Positions 1-9,424 of a stretch of DNA of 64,000 nt are shown here, in pieces (the stretch's first letter is position 1; every line of letters starts with the position of its first letter). This DNA is from Sphingomonas sp. (GTDB lineage Bacteria > Pseudomonadota > Alphaproteobacteria > Sphingomonadales > Sphingomonadaceae), in contig NZ_SSMY01000012.1 of NCBI RefSeq assembly GCF_004799495.1, positions 1 through 64,000 of the forward strand, given 5' to 3'. The position numbers and the translations under genes are program-made. The notes under the pieces were generated by a model. It did no database searches. It had not been told where the DNA came from and saw only the letters and a program-made list of their open reading frames with translations.

Positions 1-204
1 CTGCGCTCCGTTACCGCCGCCGCCGTGGAGCGCGATGACCAGCGGCATCGGCGCTCGATCCGGTGGCGCGAACAGCAGATAGTCGCGCCTGGCGTCGCCG
101 ACCATGACCGAGAACGATTGCAACGAATTGTCGGCGGCCGGCGCGGCCATCGGCCATTGCAGCGCGATTCCCAGCGCTAGCATCGTCATCAGCAGCCACC
201 GCAT
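1..204 (-). CDS. Partial secreted esterase / PHB-depolymerase-like hydrolase (3' end outside window)
   Basis: Only the first 68 codons lie in the window; the gene runs off the left edge. The ATG at 204 follows a strong GGGAGGGA ribosome binding site. The N-terminus is a signal peptide (basic start, hydrophobic core, AAPAA before the likely cleavage point). It continues into a beta strand ending in ALHGGGGNG, the oxyanion-hole region typical of the LpqC/polyhydroxybutyrate depolymerase and feruloyl esterase group of alpha/beta hydrolases. The catalytic Ser, Asp and His would lie outside the window, so the substrate cannot be told. An exported esterase is a reasonable inference. Confidence 0.7.
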   Translation of the reverse strand, partial: MRWLLMTMLALGIALQWPMAAPAADNSLQSFSVMVGDARRDYLLFAPPDRAPMPLVIALHGGGGNGAQ

Positions 205-266
205 CGCGTCCCTCCCAAAAGCGAACTTCAGGATCTTAACGCGCGCGGCGACGACAACCCTTCGCG

Positions 267-695
267 TTAACCGACGACTATCACCGCTAGCGTGATCCGC
301 GACAGGCACACCAGCTTGTCCGCATCGTCGGTGATGCGGATCGTCCACACCTGCGTTGTGCGGCCGATCGATTCGGCGGTGGCGACCGCGGTCACGAACC
401 CGCTCATCGCCGGGCGGATGTGGTTGGCGTTGATCTCCATCCCGACCGCGACCGATGTCGCCGGGTCGAGCGTCATCGTCGCGCCGACCGACGCCACCGT
501 TTCCGCCAGCGCGACCGACGCGCCGCCGTGGAGCCGCCCGAACGGCTGGTGCGTGCGCGCATCGACCGGCATCCGCGCGGCGAGCCAATTGTCGCCGACC
601 GCGGTGAACTCGATCCCGATATGCCCGGGCATCGACGCGGCGCCCATCTGGGTGAGCGCTCCCGGGTCGGGCTTCTGGTTGTCAAACCAGATCAT
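267..695 (-). CDS. Hotdog-fold thioesterase, PaaI/YdiI type
   Basis: A 142-residue single-domain protein of the usual length for PaaI/EntH/MenI-type acyl-CoA thioesterases. The motif RLHGGASVALAETVAS around residues 54-69 matches the family's substrate-binding helix, with the His-Gly-Gly turn and the acidic residue of the active site (LAE). The rest is the alternating beta-strand pattern of a hotdog fold. It probably hydrolyses an aromatic or medium-chain acyl-CoA in the cytosol, but the substrate is not visible. It lies downstream of proS on the same strand, separated by a dispersed palindromic repeat, so co-transcription is possible but unproven. Confidence 0.85.
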   Translation of the reverse strand: MIWFDNQKPDPGALTQMGAASMPGHIGIEFTAVGDNWLAARMPVDARTHQPFGRLHGGASVALAETVASVGATMTLDPATSVAVGMEINANHIRPAMSGFVTAVATAESIGRTTQVWTIRITDDADKLVCLSRITLAVIVVG

Positions 696-710
696 CGCGC
701 ATTCCTTTCA

Positions 711-777
711 CCGTTCGTGCTGAGCCTGTCGAAGCACGGTTGTAGCGCGTGCCCTTCGACAAGCTCAGGGCGAACGG
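711..777. repeat. Short dispersed palindromic repeat (inverted repeat with 11-bp loop)
   Basis: Arms at 711-737 and 749-777 are inverted copies built around AGCCTGTCGAAG and CTTCGACAAGCTCAGG, flanked by CCGTTCGTGC and GCGAACGG. I recognise this type as an intergenic element repeated in sphingomonad genomes. It sits between proS and the thioesterase and could form a stem-loop at the end of the proS transcript. Confidence 0.75.
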
Positions 778-786
778 AAGTCTGAT

Positions 787-2322
787 TCAATACGCCCGCG
801 CGATCAGCACGCGCTCGACCGCCGGCTCGCCAGTGAACAGGCATGCGCCGCTAGCGGGCGCCGCGCGTTGCGGCACGTTGCGCAGCGTAAGCTTGAGCGA
901 CTTGAGCGTCTCGACCACCTTGTCGAGCGCCGCGCCGGTGGGCTTGGACCAGTTCGCCTCGACCCAGCCGGGGTTCTTGATCCCATCGGCGAAGAATGCC
1001 TTGAGGCCCGCCATGTCGGTCACGTCGCGCGCGATGTTGGCATCGAGCCGCGCCTTCGCCTCGGCGAGCAAGCCATACTGGATCGCTTCGAGCGTAGCCG
1101 CCGCACCGCCGACGAACTCGGCCTTCGCGACCACCGCGCTGTCGAGCTTGCCGTCCTCGCGGTACAGCTGGTCGCGGCGGATCACGCTGACGTTGCCGCC
1201 CGCGACGTCGCGCCCGCCGACCTCGATCACGATCGGCGCGCCCTTCTTGATCCAGCCCCAGCGCTTGGTCGTCGACTTCGCCGCCTTCAAATCGAGCAAT
1301 GCGCGCACCGGCTCCCCGCACGCCGACAGCTTGGCGAGGTCGCCCTGCAAGCCCTTGCAATAGTCGACGATCGCGACGTCCTCGTCAATGTCGCGCAGCA
1401 TCGGCACGATTACGATCTGCCACGGCGCGAGGCGGGGTGGCACGCGCAGGCCGTCGTCGTCGCCATGCACCATGATCAGCCCGCCGATCATCCGCGTCGA
1501 CACGCCCCAGCTCGTCGTGTTGGCGTATTCGAGCTCGCCCGACGCGTTCTGGAACTTGATGTCCTGCGCGTGCGCGAAATTGGTGCCGAGGAAGTGCGAC
1601 GTGCCGGCCTGGAGCGCCTTGCCGTCCTGCATCATCGCCTCGATCGACCAGGTCTCGACCGCGCCGGGGAAGCGCTCGTTCTCGGGCTTCTCGCCCGCGA
1701 TCACCGGCAGCGCGACACATTCCTCGGCGAAGCTGCGATAGACTTCGAGCATCTTGAGCGTCTCGTCGCGCGCCTCGGCCTCACTGGCGTGCGCGGTATG
1801 CCCCTCTTGCCACAGGAATTCGGCGGTGCGTAGGAACATCCGCGTGCGCATTTCCCAGCGCACAACGTTGGCCCATTGGTTGATCAGCACGGGCAAGTCG
1901 CGCCACGACTGCACCCAGCGCGAGAACGCGGTGCCGATCACCGTTTCCGACGTCGGCCGGATGACCAGCGGCTCCTCCAGCTTGGCGGCGGGATCGGGAA
2001 TCAGCTTGCCCTTGCCGTCGGGGATCAGGCGGTGGTGTGTGACGACCGCCATTTCCTTGGCGAAACCGTCGACATGCTCGGCTTCCTTCTCGAAGTTCGA
2101 GAGCGGGATGAACAGCGGGAAATAGCAATTCTCGTGCCCCGTCGCCTTGATGCGATCGTCGAGCAGCCGCTGGATGCGCTCCCAGATGCCGTATCCCCAC
2201 GGCCGGATCACCATGCACCCGCGCACCCCGCTCTCCTCGGCCATGTCGGCCTCCGAGATGACGGTCTGGTACCATTGCGCGAAATCTTCGGCGCGCGTGA
2301 CGGGTAAGGCGTGCTTGATCAT
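787..2322 (-). CDS. proS: Prolyl-tRNA synthetase (short, archaeal/eukaryote-like type)
   Basis: Class II synthetase that charges tRNA-Pro with proline. The 511-residue length, the N-terminal AEDFAQWYQTVISEADM, the RPTSETVI segment near 120-130, the motif 2 region RWEMRTRMFLRTAEFLWQEG near 155-175, and the C-terminus ending in ARAY all fit the archaeal/eukaryotic-type ProRS. In that type a C-terminal Tyr is conserved and there is no INS editing insert. The bacterial type carries the insert. The anticodon-binding domain starts near residue 285 (PWQIVIVPML). ATG at 2322. Single gene; the upstream spacer is only 73 bp. Confidence 0.95.
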   Translation of the reverse strand: MIKHALPVTRAEDFAQWYQTVISEADMAEESGVRGCMVIRPWGYGIWERIQRLLDDRIKATGHENCYFPLFIPLSNFEKEAEHVDGFAKEMAVVTHHRLIPDGKGKLIPDPAAKLEEPLVIRPTSETVIGTAFSRWVQSWRDLPVLINQWANVVRWEMRTRMFLRTAEFLWQEGHTAHASEAEARDETLKMLEVYRSFAEECVALPVIAGEKPENERFPGAVETWSIEAMMQDGKALQAGTSHFLGTNFAHAQDIKFQNASGELEYANTTSWGVSTRMIGGLIMVHGDDDGLRVPPRLAPWQIVIVPMLRDIDEDVAIVDYCKGLQGDLAKLSACGEPVRALLDLKAAKSTTKRWGWIKKGAPIVIEVGGRDVAGGNVSVIRRDQLYREDGKLDSAVVAKAEFVGGAAATLEAIQYGLLAEAKARLDANIARDVTDMAGLKAFFADGIKNPGWVEANWSKPTGAALDKVVETLKSLKLTLRNVPQRAAPASGACLFTGEPAVERVLIARAY

Positions 2323-2395
2323 GATGCGCGGCGGATAGCCCGATCACGCTGTTCGATGCCAGAAAAACTGCGACCCGCCTTCGAAACCCGCCACG

Positions 2396-2953
2396 TTACA
2401 TTGCCAGCGACGAGGGTCCAAGGCTGGTCAGGTCGATGACGCCGTCGATCGACACCGCGTGAAAATAGAGCGTGATCGCGTCTTCGTTCTCCCCGGTATC
2501 GAACGGCATCCACCCGAGGTCGCGGAGCCGGCCGACGCGGTTGCGATACCGTTGGGGCGGCGCGGGCAGGACGTTGGCGGCAAAATCGCGAAACCCCAAA
2601 TGGAGCGAAAGGTTCTGGTTCGCGCTCGACAGCCTTTGCGCGAAAGGCGCTGCGTGATCTTGCGAACAATCGCGGCCCGCTCGATCGAGCAACGCCGCGG
2701 ACAGACGATAGGCCACGTCCTTCAACATCAGGATGCGGGGATTGATGTCGCTAGCCGGCTCCCATGCCCGCTCGACCGGCTTCAGCATCTCGATGCGCCG
2801 CAACTCCCAGCGCAATTTGCCCGGATGATAGATTTGATCGAAAACAATCCGCGCAGTCAGGGGTGTGATTACGTCATATGTAACCAGATCGCGACTGAAC
2901 TCGGGCCGAGGAAAACAGGCTTTTCGCGCGTGAACAAGTAGATCCAGAGGCAT
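2396..2953 (-). CDS. Hypothetical protein, 185 aa
   Basis: An open frame of 185 codons filling the space between proS and the DMT transporter. I do not recognise a family. It reads as a soluble, arginine-rich protein with no signal peptide or membrane segment. The DNA is somewhat less GC-rich than its neighbours, which may hint at recent acquisition. A weaker competing frame lies on the plus strand (2459-2941). The minus frame is preferred because it is longer and fills the gap, but no independent evidence settles it. Confidence 0.45.
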   Translation of the reverse strand: MPLDLLVHARKACFPRPEFSRDLVTYDVITPLTARIVFDQIYHPGKLRWELRRIEMLKPVERAWEPASDINPRILMLKDVAYRLSAALLDRAGRDCSQDHAAPFAQRLSSANQNLSLHLGFRDFAANVLPAPPQRYRNRVGRLRDLGWMPFDTGENEDAITLYFHAVSIDGVIDLTSLGPSSLAM

Positions 2954-3006
2954 ATCCTCGACCTATATTTGACCGGTTCCTGGCGATGGCTTTACCGTAT
3001 CAATCT

Positions 3007-3036
3007 CCATAATGGATTCAATCCAATCCGTTATGG
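3007..3036. promoter_or_regulatory. Candidate operator: 12-bp dyad upstream of the DMT transporter
   Basis: CCATAATGGATT (3007-3018) and AATCCGTTATGG (3025-3036) form an inverted repeat with 11 of 12 matches and a 6-bp spacer. It sits about 100 bp upstream of the transporter start in a relatively AT-rich stretch. Size and symmetry suit a dimeric repressor site; no cognate regulator gene is adjacent. Confidence 0.4.
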
Positions 3037-3133
3037 ATGTACTTTTCACGCCCCCCCCTGCTGCCTGCTGATGGTATTTGCGCCGACCCCGGTAACGCTT
3101 GCCGTGATCCGCCGCGCGACGCATGGCATCCCA

Positions 3134-4051
3134 ATGGGGGAACCGACGGCAGCAAGTGGCGATCGTGTGATGCTCGGCATCGCGATGCGGTTGCTCGCGG
3201 TGCTGTTGCTCGCGACGCTGTCGACGCTGATCAAGCTGGCCGAAACGCGCGGCGCGAAGCTGGTCGAGATCATGTTCTGGCGGCAGGGCGCGGCCATCCC
3301 GGTGGTGCTGGCGTATATGGCGCTGACCGATCGTAGCCTCGGCGCGGTCAGGTCGAATGCGTTTCGCGGACAGGCGATCCGCGCCGCGATCGGGGTCACC
3401 GGCATGGCATTCAATTTCGGCGCGGTGCTGTTGCTGCCGCTCGCCGAAGCGACGACGCTCGCGTTCACCGTGCCGATCTTCGCGACGATCCTGGGCGCGG
3501 TGGTGCTCAAGGAGCCGACCGGGTGGCATCGTTGGAGCGCGGTCGTCGTCGGGTTCCTCGGCGTGCTGATCGTGACGCAGCCGGGCAGCGGGCACTTCCC
3601 GCTGGCCGGCGCCGCGGTCGGGCTGACATCGTCGGTGTTCGTCGCGATCGTCGCGATCCAGCTGCGTCAGATCGGCAAGGTCGACCGGCCAGTGACGACG
3701 GTATTCTGGTTCTCGACGCTGTCGATGATCCCGCTCGTCCTGCTCTACCCGTTCTTCGCGCAGGCCCACGACCCCGCAACGTTCGCAATCCTCGCGGCGA
3801 TGGGGCTGTTCGGCGGGCTCGGGCAGATCGCCTTCACCGCCGCGCTCAAACACGCGCCGGTCTCGGCGGTGATGCCGATGGACTATTCGAGCCTGATCTG
3901 GGCGACGCTCTATGGCTGGACGCTGTTCGGGATGCTGCCGACCCCATGGACCTGGGTCGGCGCGCCGGTGATCATCGCGAGCGGGCTCTACATCGTCTGG
4001 CGCGAACACGTCCGCCGTCGCGCGGAGACGCAGCAAGCGATCAGCGCGTAG
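3134..4051 (+). CDS. DMT-superfamily (EamA) transporter
   Basis: A 305-residue inner-membrane protein with about ten hydrophobic segments arranged as two EamA repeats (roughly residues 15-145 and 160-295). This is the standard layout of drug/metabolite exporters. The ALKHAPVSAVMPMDYSSLIW segment in repeat 2 is characteristic of the RhaT/YdcZ-like group. The frame stays open upstream to 2969, but that stretch is low in hydrophobic pattern and contains the dyad, so the ATG at 3134 is preferred; the ATG at 3170 is also possible. Substrate unknown. It overlaps the end of the convergent membrane-protein gene by 11 bp. Confidence 0.85.
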   Translation: MGEPTAASGDRVMLGIAMRLLAVLLLATLSTLIKLAETRGAKLVEIMFWRQGAAIPVVLAYMALTDRSLGAVRSNAFRGQAIRAAIGVTGMAFNFGAVLLLPLAEATTLAFTVPIFATILGAVVLKEPTGWHRWSAVVVGFLGVLIVTQPGSGHFPLAGAAVGLTSSVFVAIVAIQLRQIGKVDRPVTTVFWFSTLSMIPLVLLYPFFAQAHDPATFAILAAMGLFGGLGQIAFTAALKHAPVSAVMPMDYSSLIWATLYGWTLFGMLPTPWTWVGAPVIIASGLYIVWREHVRRRAETQQAISA

Positions 4052-4574
4052 CGCCCGCTTCCTCGAGCAATCGCTTGCCGCGCAGATACATCTCGATTCG
4101 AGTCACCGTGAACATGCCGAGCCCGAGCGCGAACGCGGCATCGGTCACCAACTGCGCATCGAAGCCCAGCGCACGCCCCTCGCCCTGCGCCGCCATCTTC
4201 ACCCCGATGATCGCGAGTAGGAACAGGATCGCGAGCGGCGACCCCTTCTGGCTTAGCGCATACGTTTGCGGGTCGACGTGAATCTGCATCAGCCGCCCGC
4301 GCTGCCAGCCGATCGCACACCCGACCACCAGCGCGATCGCCGACGCGAGCCAAGCCGCCGGGGTGGGCATCGTGAAGGCGAAGCTCGGGGCCTTAAAGAA
4401 GACGTTGAGGATGGTGATCGCGAGGTAGAGCGCCGGGACCACCCACAGCAGGCCGAGCTTGAGCGGGCGCATCTGCGTCATCCGCCGCGCGCGCAACCCG
4501 AAGATCACGATGAAGATCGCGAGCGGGATCACATATTGCATGATCCCGTGCGGCCCGCCTGCCTGCCCGCTCAT
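4041..4574 (-). CDS. CcdC/DUF1453-like inner-membrane protein
   Basis: A 177-residue protein with about five hydrophobic helices (IPLAIFIVIFGLRARRM, LWVVPALYLAITILNVFF and others), resembling the DUF1453/CcdC family of small membrane proteins. The frame is open further upstream, but the ATG at 4574 overlaps the gcvPB stop as TAATG. This implies translational coupling, so it was taken as the start. It is the last gene of the glycine cleavage operon; whether it has a role in glycine metabolism is unknown. Confidence 0.75.
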   Translation of the reverse strand: MSGQAGGPHGIMQYVIPLAIFIVIFGLRARRMTQMRPLKLGLLWVVPALYLAITILNVFFKAPSFAFTMPTPAAWLASAIALVVGCAIGWQRGRLMQIHVDPQTYALSQKGSPLAILFLLAIIGVKMAAQGEGRALGFDAQLVTDAAFALGLGMFTVTRIEMYLRGKRLLEEAGATR

Positions 4575-6145
4575 TATTCCGCCGCCTCCGCCAATTGCGG
4601 GTCCTTCCATACCAGCACGGGCTTGCGCGCCGCCAGCGTTTCGTCGAGGCGGCGGCGCGGCGCGAAGTGCGGGGCCGACTTGAGGCCCTCGTCGCCCGCC
4701 TTGGCGCGTTCCGCCACCGACCGCAGCGCCCCGATGAACTGGTCGAGCGCTGCCTTGCTCTCGGTTTCGGTCGGCTCGACCAGCATCGCGCCGTGGACGA
4801 CGAGCGGGAAGTACATCGTCATCGGGTGGTAGCCCTCGTCGATCAGCCCCTTGGCGATGTCGATCGTCGAGAAGCCCTCAGGCAGGCCGTCGTCGCTGAA
4901 GATCGCTTCGTGCATGCATGGCCCGCTCGCGGCGAACGGCGCGTCGAGCGTATTCTCCAGGCTGCGGAGGATATAGTTGGCGTTGAGTACCGAATCCTCG
5001 GCGACCTGGCGCAGCCCGTCGGCGCCGTGGCTGAGGATGTACGTCAGCGCGCGCGTGAACATGCCCATCTGGCCGTGGAATGCGACCATGCGGCCGAAGC
5101 TCTTGCCGTGATGCTCGCCTGCGCTTTCTTCCTCGACCAGCGCGAAATGATCGCCCTGCTGCTCGACGAACGGCAGCGGCGCGAACGGGGTCAAGGCTTC
5201 GGAGAACACCACCGGCCCCGCGCCCGGCCCGCCGCCCCCGTGCGGGGTGGAGAAGGTCTTGTGCAAATTGATGTGCATCGCATCGACGCCGAGGTCGCCC
5301 GGGCGCACGCGGCCCACGATCGCGTTGAAGTTCGCACCGTCGCAATAGACGAACCCGCCCGCGGCGTGGACAGCGTCGGAGATCGTGCGCATCTCGCGCT
5401 CGAACAGCCCGCAGGTGTTGGGGTTGGTGATCATCACCCCCGCGACGTCGGGCCCGAGCCGGCTCTTCAACGCCGCGACATCGACGCGACCGTCGGCGGT
5501 CGCGGGAATGTCCTCGACGCTGTAGCCCGCGAACGCGGCGGTCGCCGGATTGGTGCCGTGCGCGCTTTCGGGGACCAGTATGACCTTGCGGTGCCCCTCG
5601 CCCTTCGCCTCGAGCGCGGCCTTGATCGCGAGGATGCCGCAGAGCTCGCCATGCGCCCCGGCCTTGGGGCTCATCGCAACCGAGTGCATGCCGGTCAGCG
5701 TCACCAGCCAGTGCGCGAGCTGATGGATCACTTCGAACGCCCCCTGCACGGTCTCGACCGGCTGGAGCGGGTGCACGTCGGCGAACCCTGGCAGCCGCGC
5801 GACCTTCTCGTTGAGCCGCGGGTTGTGCTTCATCGTGCACGACCCGAGCGGGAACAGGCCGAGGTCGATCGCGTAATTCTGTCGCGACAAGCGAGTGTAG
5901 TGGCGGACGGCTTCGGGCTCCGACAGGCCAGCGAGGCCGATCGGCTGCGCGCGCTCCAGCCCGCCGAGCTTCGACGCGACCTTCGCCGGCGCAGCGACTT
6001 CGACCCCGGTGGTCTCGGTCGATCCGATCTCGAAGATCAACGGTTCCTCGAGCATCAGCGCGCGGTTGCCGGTGAAGGTCGCGTTGTCGCTGCGCCGCTC
6101 GGGCGTCATTTCGGGGCGCCAGCCGCTCTGGTTGATGTTGCTCAT
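4574..6145 (-). CDS. gcvPB: Glycine dehydrogenase (decarboxylating) subunit 2
   Basis: The C-terminal half of the two-subunit P-protein. With GcvPA it decarboxylates glycine using pyridoxal phosphate and passes the aminomethyl group to lipoylated GcvH. The PLP-binding lysine is K296 in [16 protein letters not shown], followed by the glycine-rich turn. [10 protein letters not shown] near 195-204 and the DGANFNA segment near 269-275 are also family hallmarks. At 523 residues it is complete. Its ATG overlaps the gcvPA stop by 4 bp. Confidence 0.97.
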   Translation of the reverse strand: MSNINQSGWRPEMTPERRSDNATFTGNRALMLEEPLIFEIGSTETTGVEVAAPAKVASKLGGLERAQPIGLAGLSEPEAVRHYTRLSRQNYAIDLGLFPLGSCTMKHNPRLNEKVARLPGFADVHPLQPVETVQGAFEVIHQLAHWLVTLTGMHSVAMSPKAGAHGELCGILAIKAALEAKGEGHRKVILVPESAHGTNPATAAFAGYSVEDIPATADGRVDVAALKSRLGPDVAGVMITNPNTCGLFEREMRTISDAVHAAGGFVYCDGANFNAIVGRVRPGDLGVDAMHINLHKTFSTPHGGGGPGAGPVVFSEALTPFAPLPFVEQQGDHFALVEEESAGEHHGKSFGRMVAFHGQMGMFTRALTYILSHGADGLRQVAEDSVLNANYILRSLENTLDAPFAASGPCMHEAIFSDDGLPEGFSTIDIAKGLIDEGYHPMTMYFPLVVHGAMLVEPTETESKAALDQFIGALRSVAERAKAGDEGLKSAPHFAPRRRLDETLAARKPVLVWKDPQLAEAAE

Positions 6146-7500
6146 GCCAGCGCCTCCTCAAGCGCTGAAGCCAGCGTCTCGACATCCTCCGGCGTCGTGG
6201 TTTCGGTGACCGCGACGACCAGCCCGTTGGCGAGATCGCCCGCGCCCGGATAGAGCCGCCCGAGCGACACGCCCGCCAGGATGCCCTTGTCGGCTAGCGC
6301 GCGGACTACCGGCCGCGCTTCCTTGGGTAGCCGCAGCGTGAATTCGTTGAAGAACGAGTTATTGACCAGCTCGACCCCCGGCACCTTGGCCAGCCGTTCC
6401 GCCGCGGCGACCGCGCCGGCGTGGTTGGCCGCCGCCAACGCGCGCAGTCCTGCTTCGCCCAACAAGGTCATGTGGATCGAGAACGCCAGCGCACAGAGAC
6501 CGCTGTTGGTGCAGATGTTGCTGGTCGCCTTCTCGCGCCGGATATGCTGCTCGCGCGTCGACAGCGTCAGCACGAACCCGCGTTTCCCTTCCGCATCGAC
6601 CGTCTCGCCGCAGAAGCGCCCGGGCATCTGGCGGATGTACTTTTCCTTGCAACCCATCAGCCCGACATACGGCCCGCCGAATTGCAGCCCGACGCCGATC
6701 GACTGGCCCTCGGCGACGACGATATCGGCGTCCATCTCGCCCGGCGACTTGAGTGCGCCCAGTGCCACCGGCTCGGTCACCACCGCGATCAGCAGCGCCT
6801 TCTTCGCATGGCACGCATCGGCGAGCGGCGTCAGGTCGGCGATGCGGCCGAGGATGTCGGGGTACTGCACCACGACGCACGACGTGTCGTCGTCAATCTG
6901 CGCGATCAGGCTGTCGATATCGGTGTCCGCGCTAAGGCCCGGCAGCGCGGTGTCGAGCGCGTCGCCGGTATATTTTGCCATCGTCTTCGCGACCGACACG
7001 TAATGCGGGTGCAGCCCCGACGACAGGATCGCCTTACCGCGCCTGGTGATCCGCCGCGCCATCCCGATCGCTTCCCAGCACGCGGTCGATCCGTCGTACA
7101 TGCTGGCGTTCGCGACATCGGTGCCGAGCAGCCGCGCGACTTGCGTCTGGAACTCGAACAGCATCTGCAGCGTGCCTTGCGCGATTTCGGGCTGGTACGG
7201 CGTGTAAGCGGTCAGGAACTCGCCGCGCTGGACCAGGTGATCGACCGACGCCGGCACGTGGTGGCGGTACGCCCCGCAGCCGAGGAAGAACGGCGCGTCG
7301 CCCGCAGCGAGGTTCTTCTTGGCGAGCTTGGTCATGTGTCGCTCGACCGCCAACTCGCTTGCGTGGAGCGGCAGGTCATGGATCGGTCCGTCGAGCTGCG
7401 CGACGGCGGGCACATCTACGAACAGGTCGTCGATCGTCTTAGCGCCGATCACGGCAAGCATCGCCTCGCGGTCGGGCTGGGTCAGGGGCAGGTAGCGCAT
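6142..7500 (-). CDS. gcvPA: Glycine dehydrogenase (decarboxylating) subunit 1
   Basis: The N-terminal half of the split P-protein, 452 residues from the ATG at 7500 ([12 protein letters not shown]). The frame is open to 7596, but that extra stretch lies in the palindromic repeat between gcvH and gcvPA and is not coding in the family. Typical segments include [33 protein letters not shown] and [20 protein letters not shown]. It overlaps gcvPB by 4 bp (ATGA), consistent with a stoichiometric complex. Confidence 0.96.
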   Translation of the reverse strand: MRYLPLTQPDREAMLAVIGAKTIDDLFVDVPAVAQLDGPIHDLPLHASELAVERHMTKLAKKNLAAGDAPFFLGCGAYRHHVPASVDHLVQRGEFLTAYTPYQPEIAQGTLQMLFEFQTQVARLLGTDVANASMYDGSTACWEAIGMARRITRRGKAILSSGLHPHYVSVAKTMAKYTGDALDTALPGLSADTDIDSLIAQIDDDTSCVVVQYPDILGRIADLTPLADACHAKKALLIAVVTEPVALGALKSPGEMDADIVVAEGQSIGVGLQFGGPYVGLMGCKEKYIRQMPGRFCGETVDAEGKRGFVLTLSTREQHIRREKATSNICTNSGLCALAFSIHMTLLGEAGLRALAAANHAGAVAAAERLAKVPGVELVNNSFFNEFTLRLPKEARPVVRALADKGILAGVSLGRLYPGAGDLANGLVVAVTETTTPEDVETLASALEEALA

Positions 7501-7510
7501 CTTGTTCCTT

Positions 7511-7607
7511 CTCCCCTCCCGCTTGCGGGAGGGGTCGGGGGTGGGCCTGTTCCAGAGTGTCGCCTGTGACAGGCCCACCCCTAGCCCCTCCCGCAAGCGG
7601 GAGGGGG
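7511..7607. repeat. Large palindromic repeat between gcvH and gcvPA
   Basis: Arms 7511-7550 and 7569-7607 are near-perfect inverted copies (GGGTGGGCCTGT against ACAGGCCCACCC). Each arm also contains its own smaller palindrome, CCCTCCCGCTTGCGGGAGGG or its inverse. The 97-bp unit can fold as one long stem or as two hairpins. It lies inside the gcv operon, so it would be present in the mRNA between gcvH and gcvPA. Confidence 0.85.
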
Positions 7608-7608
7608 A

Positions 7609-7977
7609 TTAAAGCTTCGCGACGAACGCCTCGTACCTGGCTTCGTCCATCAATTCCTTGAGCTCGTCCGGGTCGCTCAGCGTCAGCTTGAAGAACCAGC
7701 CTTCGCCGTCGGCATCCTCGTTGACCAGGCCCGGCTCGTCGCCGAGCGCGGCGTTGCCTTCGATCACCGTGCCCGACACCGGCGAATAGACGTCCGAAGC
7801 CGCCTTGACGCTTTCGACCACCGCGGCCTCGTCGCCCTTCGCGACCGTCTTGCCCTCTTCGGGCACGTCGACGAACACGATGTCGCCGAGCTGGCCCTGC
7901 GCATAGTCGGTGATGCCGACCGTGCCGATGTCGCCATCGACATCGACCCATTCGTGATCTTCGGTGAAGTAGCGCAT
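7609..7977 (-). CDS. gcvH: Glycine cleavage system H protein
   Basis: A 122-residue lipoyl carrier that shuttles the aminomethyl intermediate between the P and T proteins and lipoamide dehydrogenase. The lipoylated lysine is K58 in [17 protein letters not shown]. The ATG at 7977 starts [11 protein letters not shown], the conserved N-terminus; the open frame upstream of it lies inside gcvT. The start lies one base past the gcvT stop codon, so the two are almost certainly translated from one message. lipB, about 44 kb away in this window, supplies the octanoylation step for such domains. Confidence 0.97.
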   Translation of the reverse strand: MRYFTEDHEWVDVDGDIGTVGITDYAQGQLGDIVFVDVPEEGKTVAKGDEAAVVESVKAASDVYSPVSGTVIEGNAALGDEPGLVNEDADGEGWFFKLTLSDPDELKELMDEARYEAFVAKL

Positions 7978-7978
7978 G

Positions 7979-9127
7979 TTACTTGGCTCCTCGGACGTAG
8001 CGGTGGGAAACGAATGGCATCGCGGCGACGGTCGCCTCGTGGACCTTGCCGCGCTGGTTGAGCTGGATCCTGGTACCGACTTCGGCGAGCGCGGCGGGGA
8101 CATAGGCCATCGCGATCGGCGCGCCGAGCGTCGGGGCGAACCCGCCGCTGGTCACCTTGCCGACCTCGGAACCATCGGCGTCGAGCACCGCGGCACCCTC
8201 GCGGACTGGCTGGCGGCCTTCGACGAGCAAGCCGACTCGCTTCGACACCGGGCCGTTCTCACGCTCCATCAGGATGCGGGTCGCGCCGGGGAAGTTTGCT
8301 TCCTCGCGCCGCCTCTTGCTCGCCACCGCGAAGCCGAGCGCGGCCATGATCGGCGTGGTCTCGGGGTCGAGGTCATGGCCGTAGAGCGGCAAGTCCGCCT
8401 CCAGCCGCAGCGAATCGCGCGCGCCCAACCCGATCGGCTTCACCTCCGGCTCGCCGCACAACAGGTCGGCGATCTTTTCAGCCTGGTCGGCGGGGATAGA
8501 AATCTCGAACCCGTCCTCCCCGGTATAGCCCGAGCGGCTGATATACGCCTCGACCCCCGCGATCTCGAACAGCCCGCCGCGCATGAACACCAGCGCGTCG
8601 AGCGGCCATCTGCCAATCGTATGGCGCTTGAGCGCGTCGAACGCCTTGGGCCCCTGCAATGCCAGCAGCGCGCGGTCCTCGAGATGGTTGAGCGTGATGG
8701 CGTCGGGCAAATGCTCGCGCAGATGCGCGATATCGTCCCATTTGCACGCGCCGTTGACGACCATGTAGATCCCGCCCGGCCAGCGCGAGAACATCAGATC
8801 GTCGAGGATCCCGCCATTTTCCGCCAGCAGCAGCGAATATTTCTGCTGCCCGAGCTGCACGCCCTTCACATCCGCCGGGATCAGCTTTTCGAGTTCGTCG
8901 TCGAGCGCATCGCCCGACAGCAGCAGCTGGCCCATATGCGAAACGTCGAACAGCCCGGCCGATTCGCGCACCCACAGATGCTCGGCCATGATCCCTTCGT
9001 ACTGGACCGGCATGTGATAGCCCGCGAACGGCACCATCCGCCCGCCCCGCGCGCGGTGCCACGCGTCGAGCGGGAGCGTCTGCAGCTCCACTTCGACATA
9101 GTCGTTGGCAAGATCGATGTCGCTCAA
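7979..9127 (-). CDS. gcvT: Aminomethyltransferase (glycine cleavage T protein)
   Basis: Transfers the methylene group from aminomethyl-GcvH to tetrahydrofolate and releases ammonia. The 382-residue length is usual. Conserved segments include [13 protein letters not shown] near the N-terminus, FDVSHMGQ, and [12 protein letters not shown] with the folate-binding acidic residues. No ATG gives a full-length protein. The best start is the TTG at 9127 ([10 protein letters not shown]), preceded by GGGAG at suitable distance. Longer in-frame versions starting near 9202 would overlap the riboswitch and are rejected. First gene of the gcv operon. Confidence 0.95.
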   Translation of the reverse strand: MSDIDLANDYVEVELQTLPLDAWHRARGGRMVPFAGYHMPVQYEGIMAEHLWVRESAGLFDVSHMGQLLLSGDALDDELEKLIPADVKGVQLGQQKYSLLLAENGGILDDLMFSRWPGGIYMVVNGACKWDDIAHLREHLPDAITLNHLEDRALLALQGPKAFDALKRHTIGRWPLDALVFMRGGLFEIAGVEAYISRSGYTGEDGFEISIPADQAEKIADLLCGEPEVKPIGLGARDSLRLEADLPLYGHDLDPETTPIMAALGFAVASKRRREEANFPGATRILMERENGPVSKRVGLLVEGRQPVREGAAVLDADGSEVGKVTSGGFAPTLGAPIAMAYVPAALAEVGTRIQLNQRGKVHEATVAAMPFVSHRYVRGAK

Positions 9128-9192
9128 GGTCCAACTCCCGCAAACAGATGACGGCGCGACAACGGCCCGCACGAGCCGAATATCCGCCGCCC

Positions 9193-9372
9193 CCTCTGTC
9201 ACGGAACCTGAGAGCTTTCACTGGGCAGGTGCCCGGCTTACCCCTTCGGTGGCACGGGTCGCCCCGCACGCTTTCCAGAGCGTCGCTACCGACAGAACGC
9301 GGTCCTTCTGCCTGAGAGATTCCGGGGCGGTTGCTCCTTCGGCGGCAGGTATAACCTGCGCTCTCCCGCGTC
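9193..9372 (-). promoter_or_regulatory. Tandem glycine riboswitch upstream of gcvT
   Basis: Read on the minus strand, the leader carries two glycine aptamers in series. The first (about 9372-9305) begins with GGGAGAGCGC and ends in the GAATCTCTCAGGCAGAAGGA box. The second (about 9295-9193) contains CACCGAAGGGGTAAG, the GGGCACCTGCCCAG stem and the GAAAGCTCTCAGGTTCCGTGACAG-like closing box. Both boxes are the recognisable conserved core of the gcvT motif. It ends about 65 bp before the gcvT TTG and is expected to switch the whole operon on when glycine is plentiful. Confidence 0.93.
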
Positions 9373-9424
9373 GTCAGCGACTGGACGACCCTGTGACGCC
9401 GCCCGGCAAGCGAGTCAACGCGGC

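Noticed and set aside
9128..9202. An N-terminal extension of gcvT back to 9202
   Set aside because: The extra codons overlap the second glycine aptamer and have no family support.
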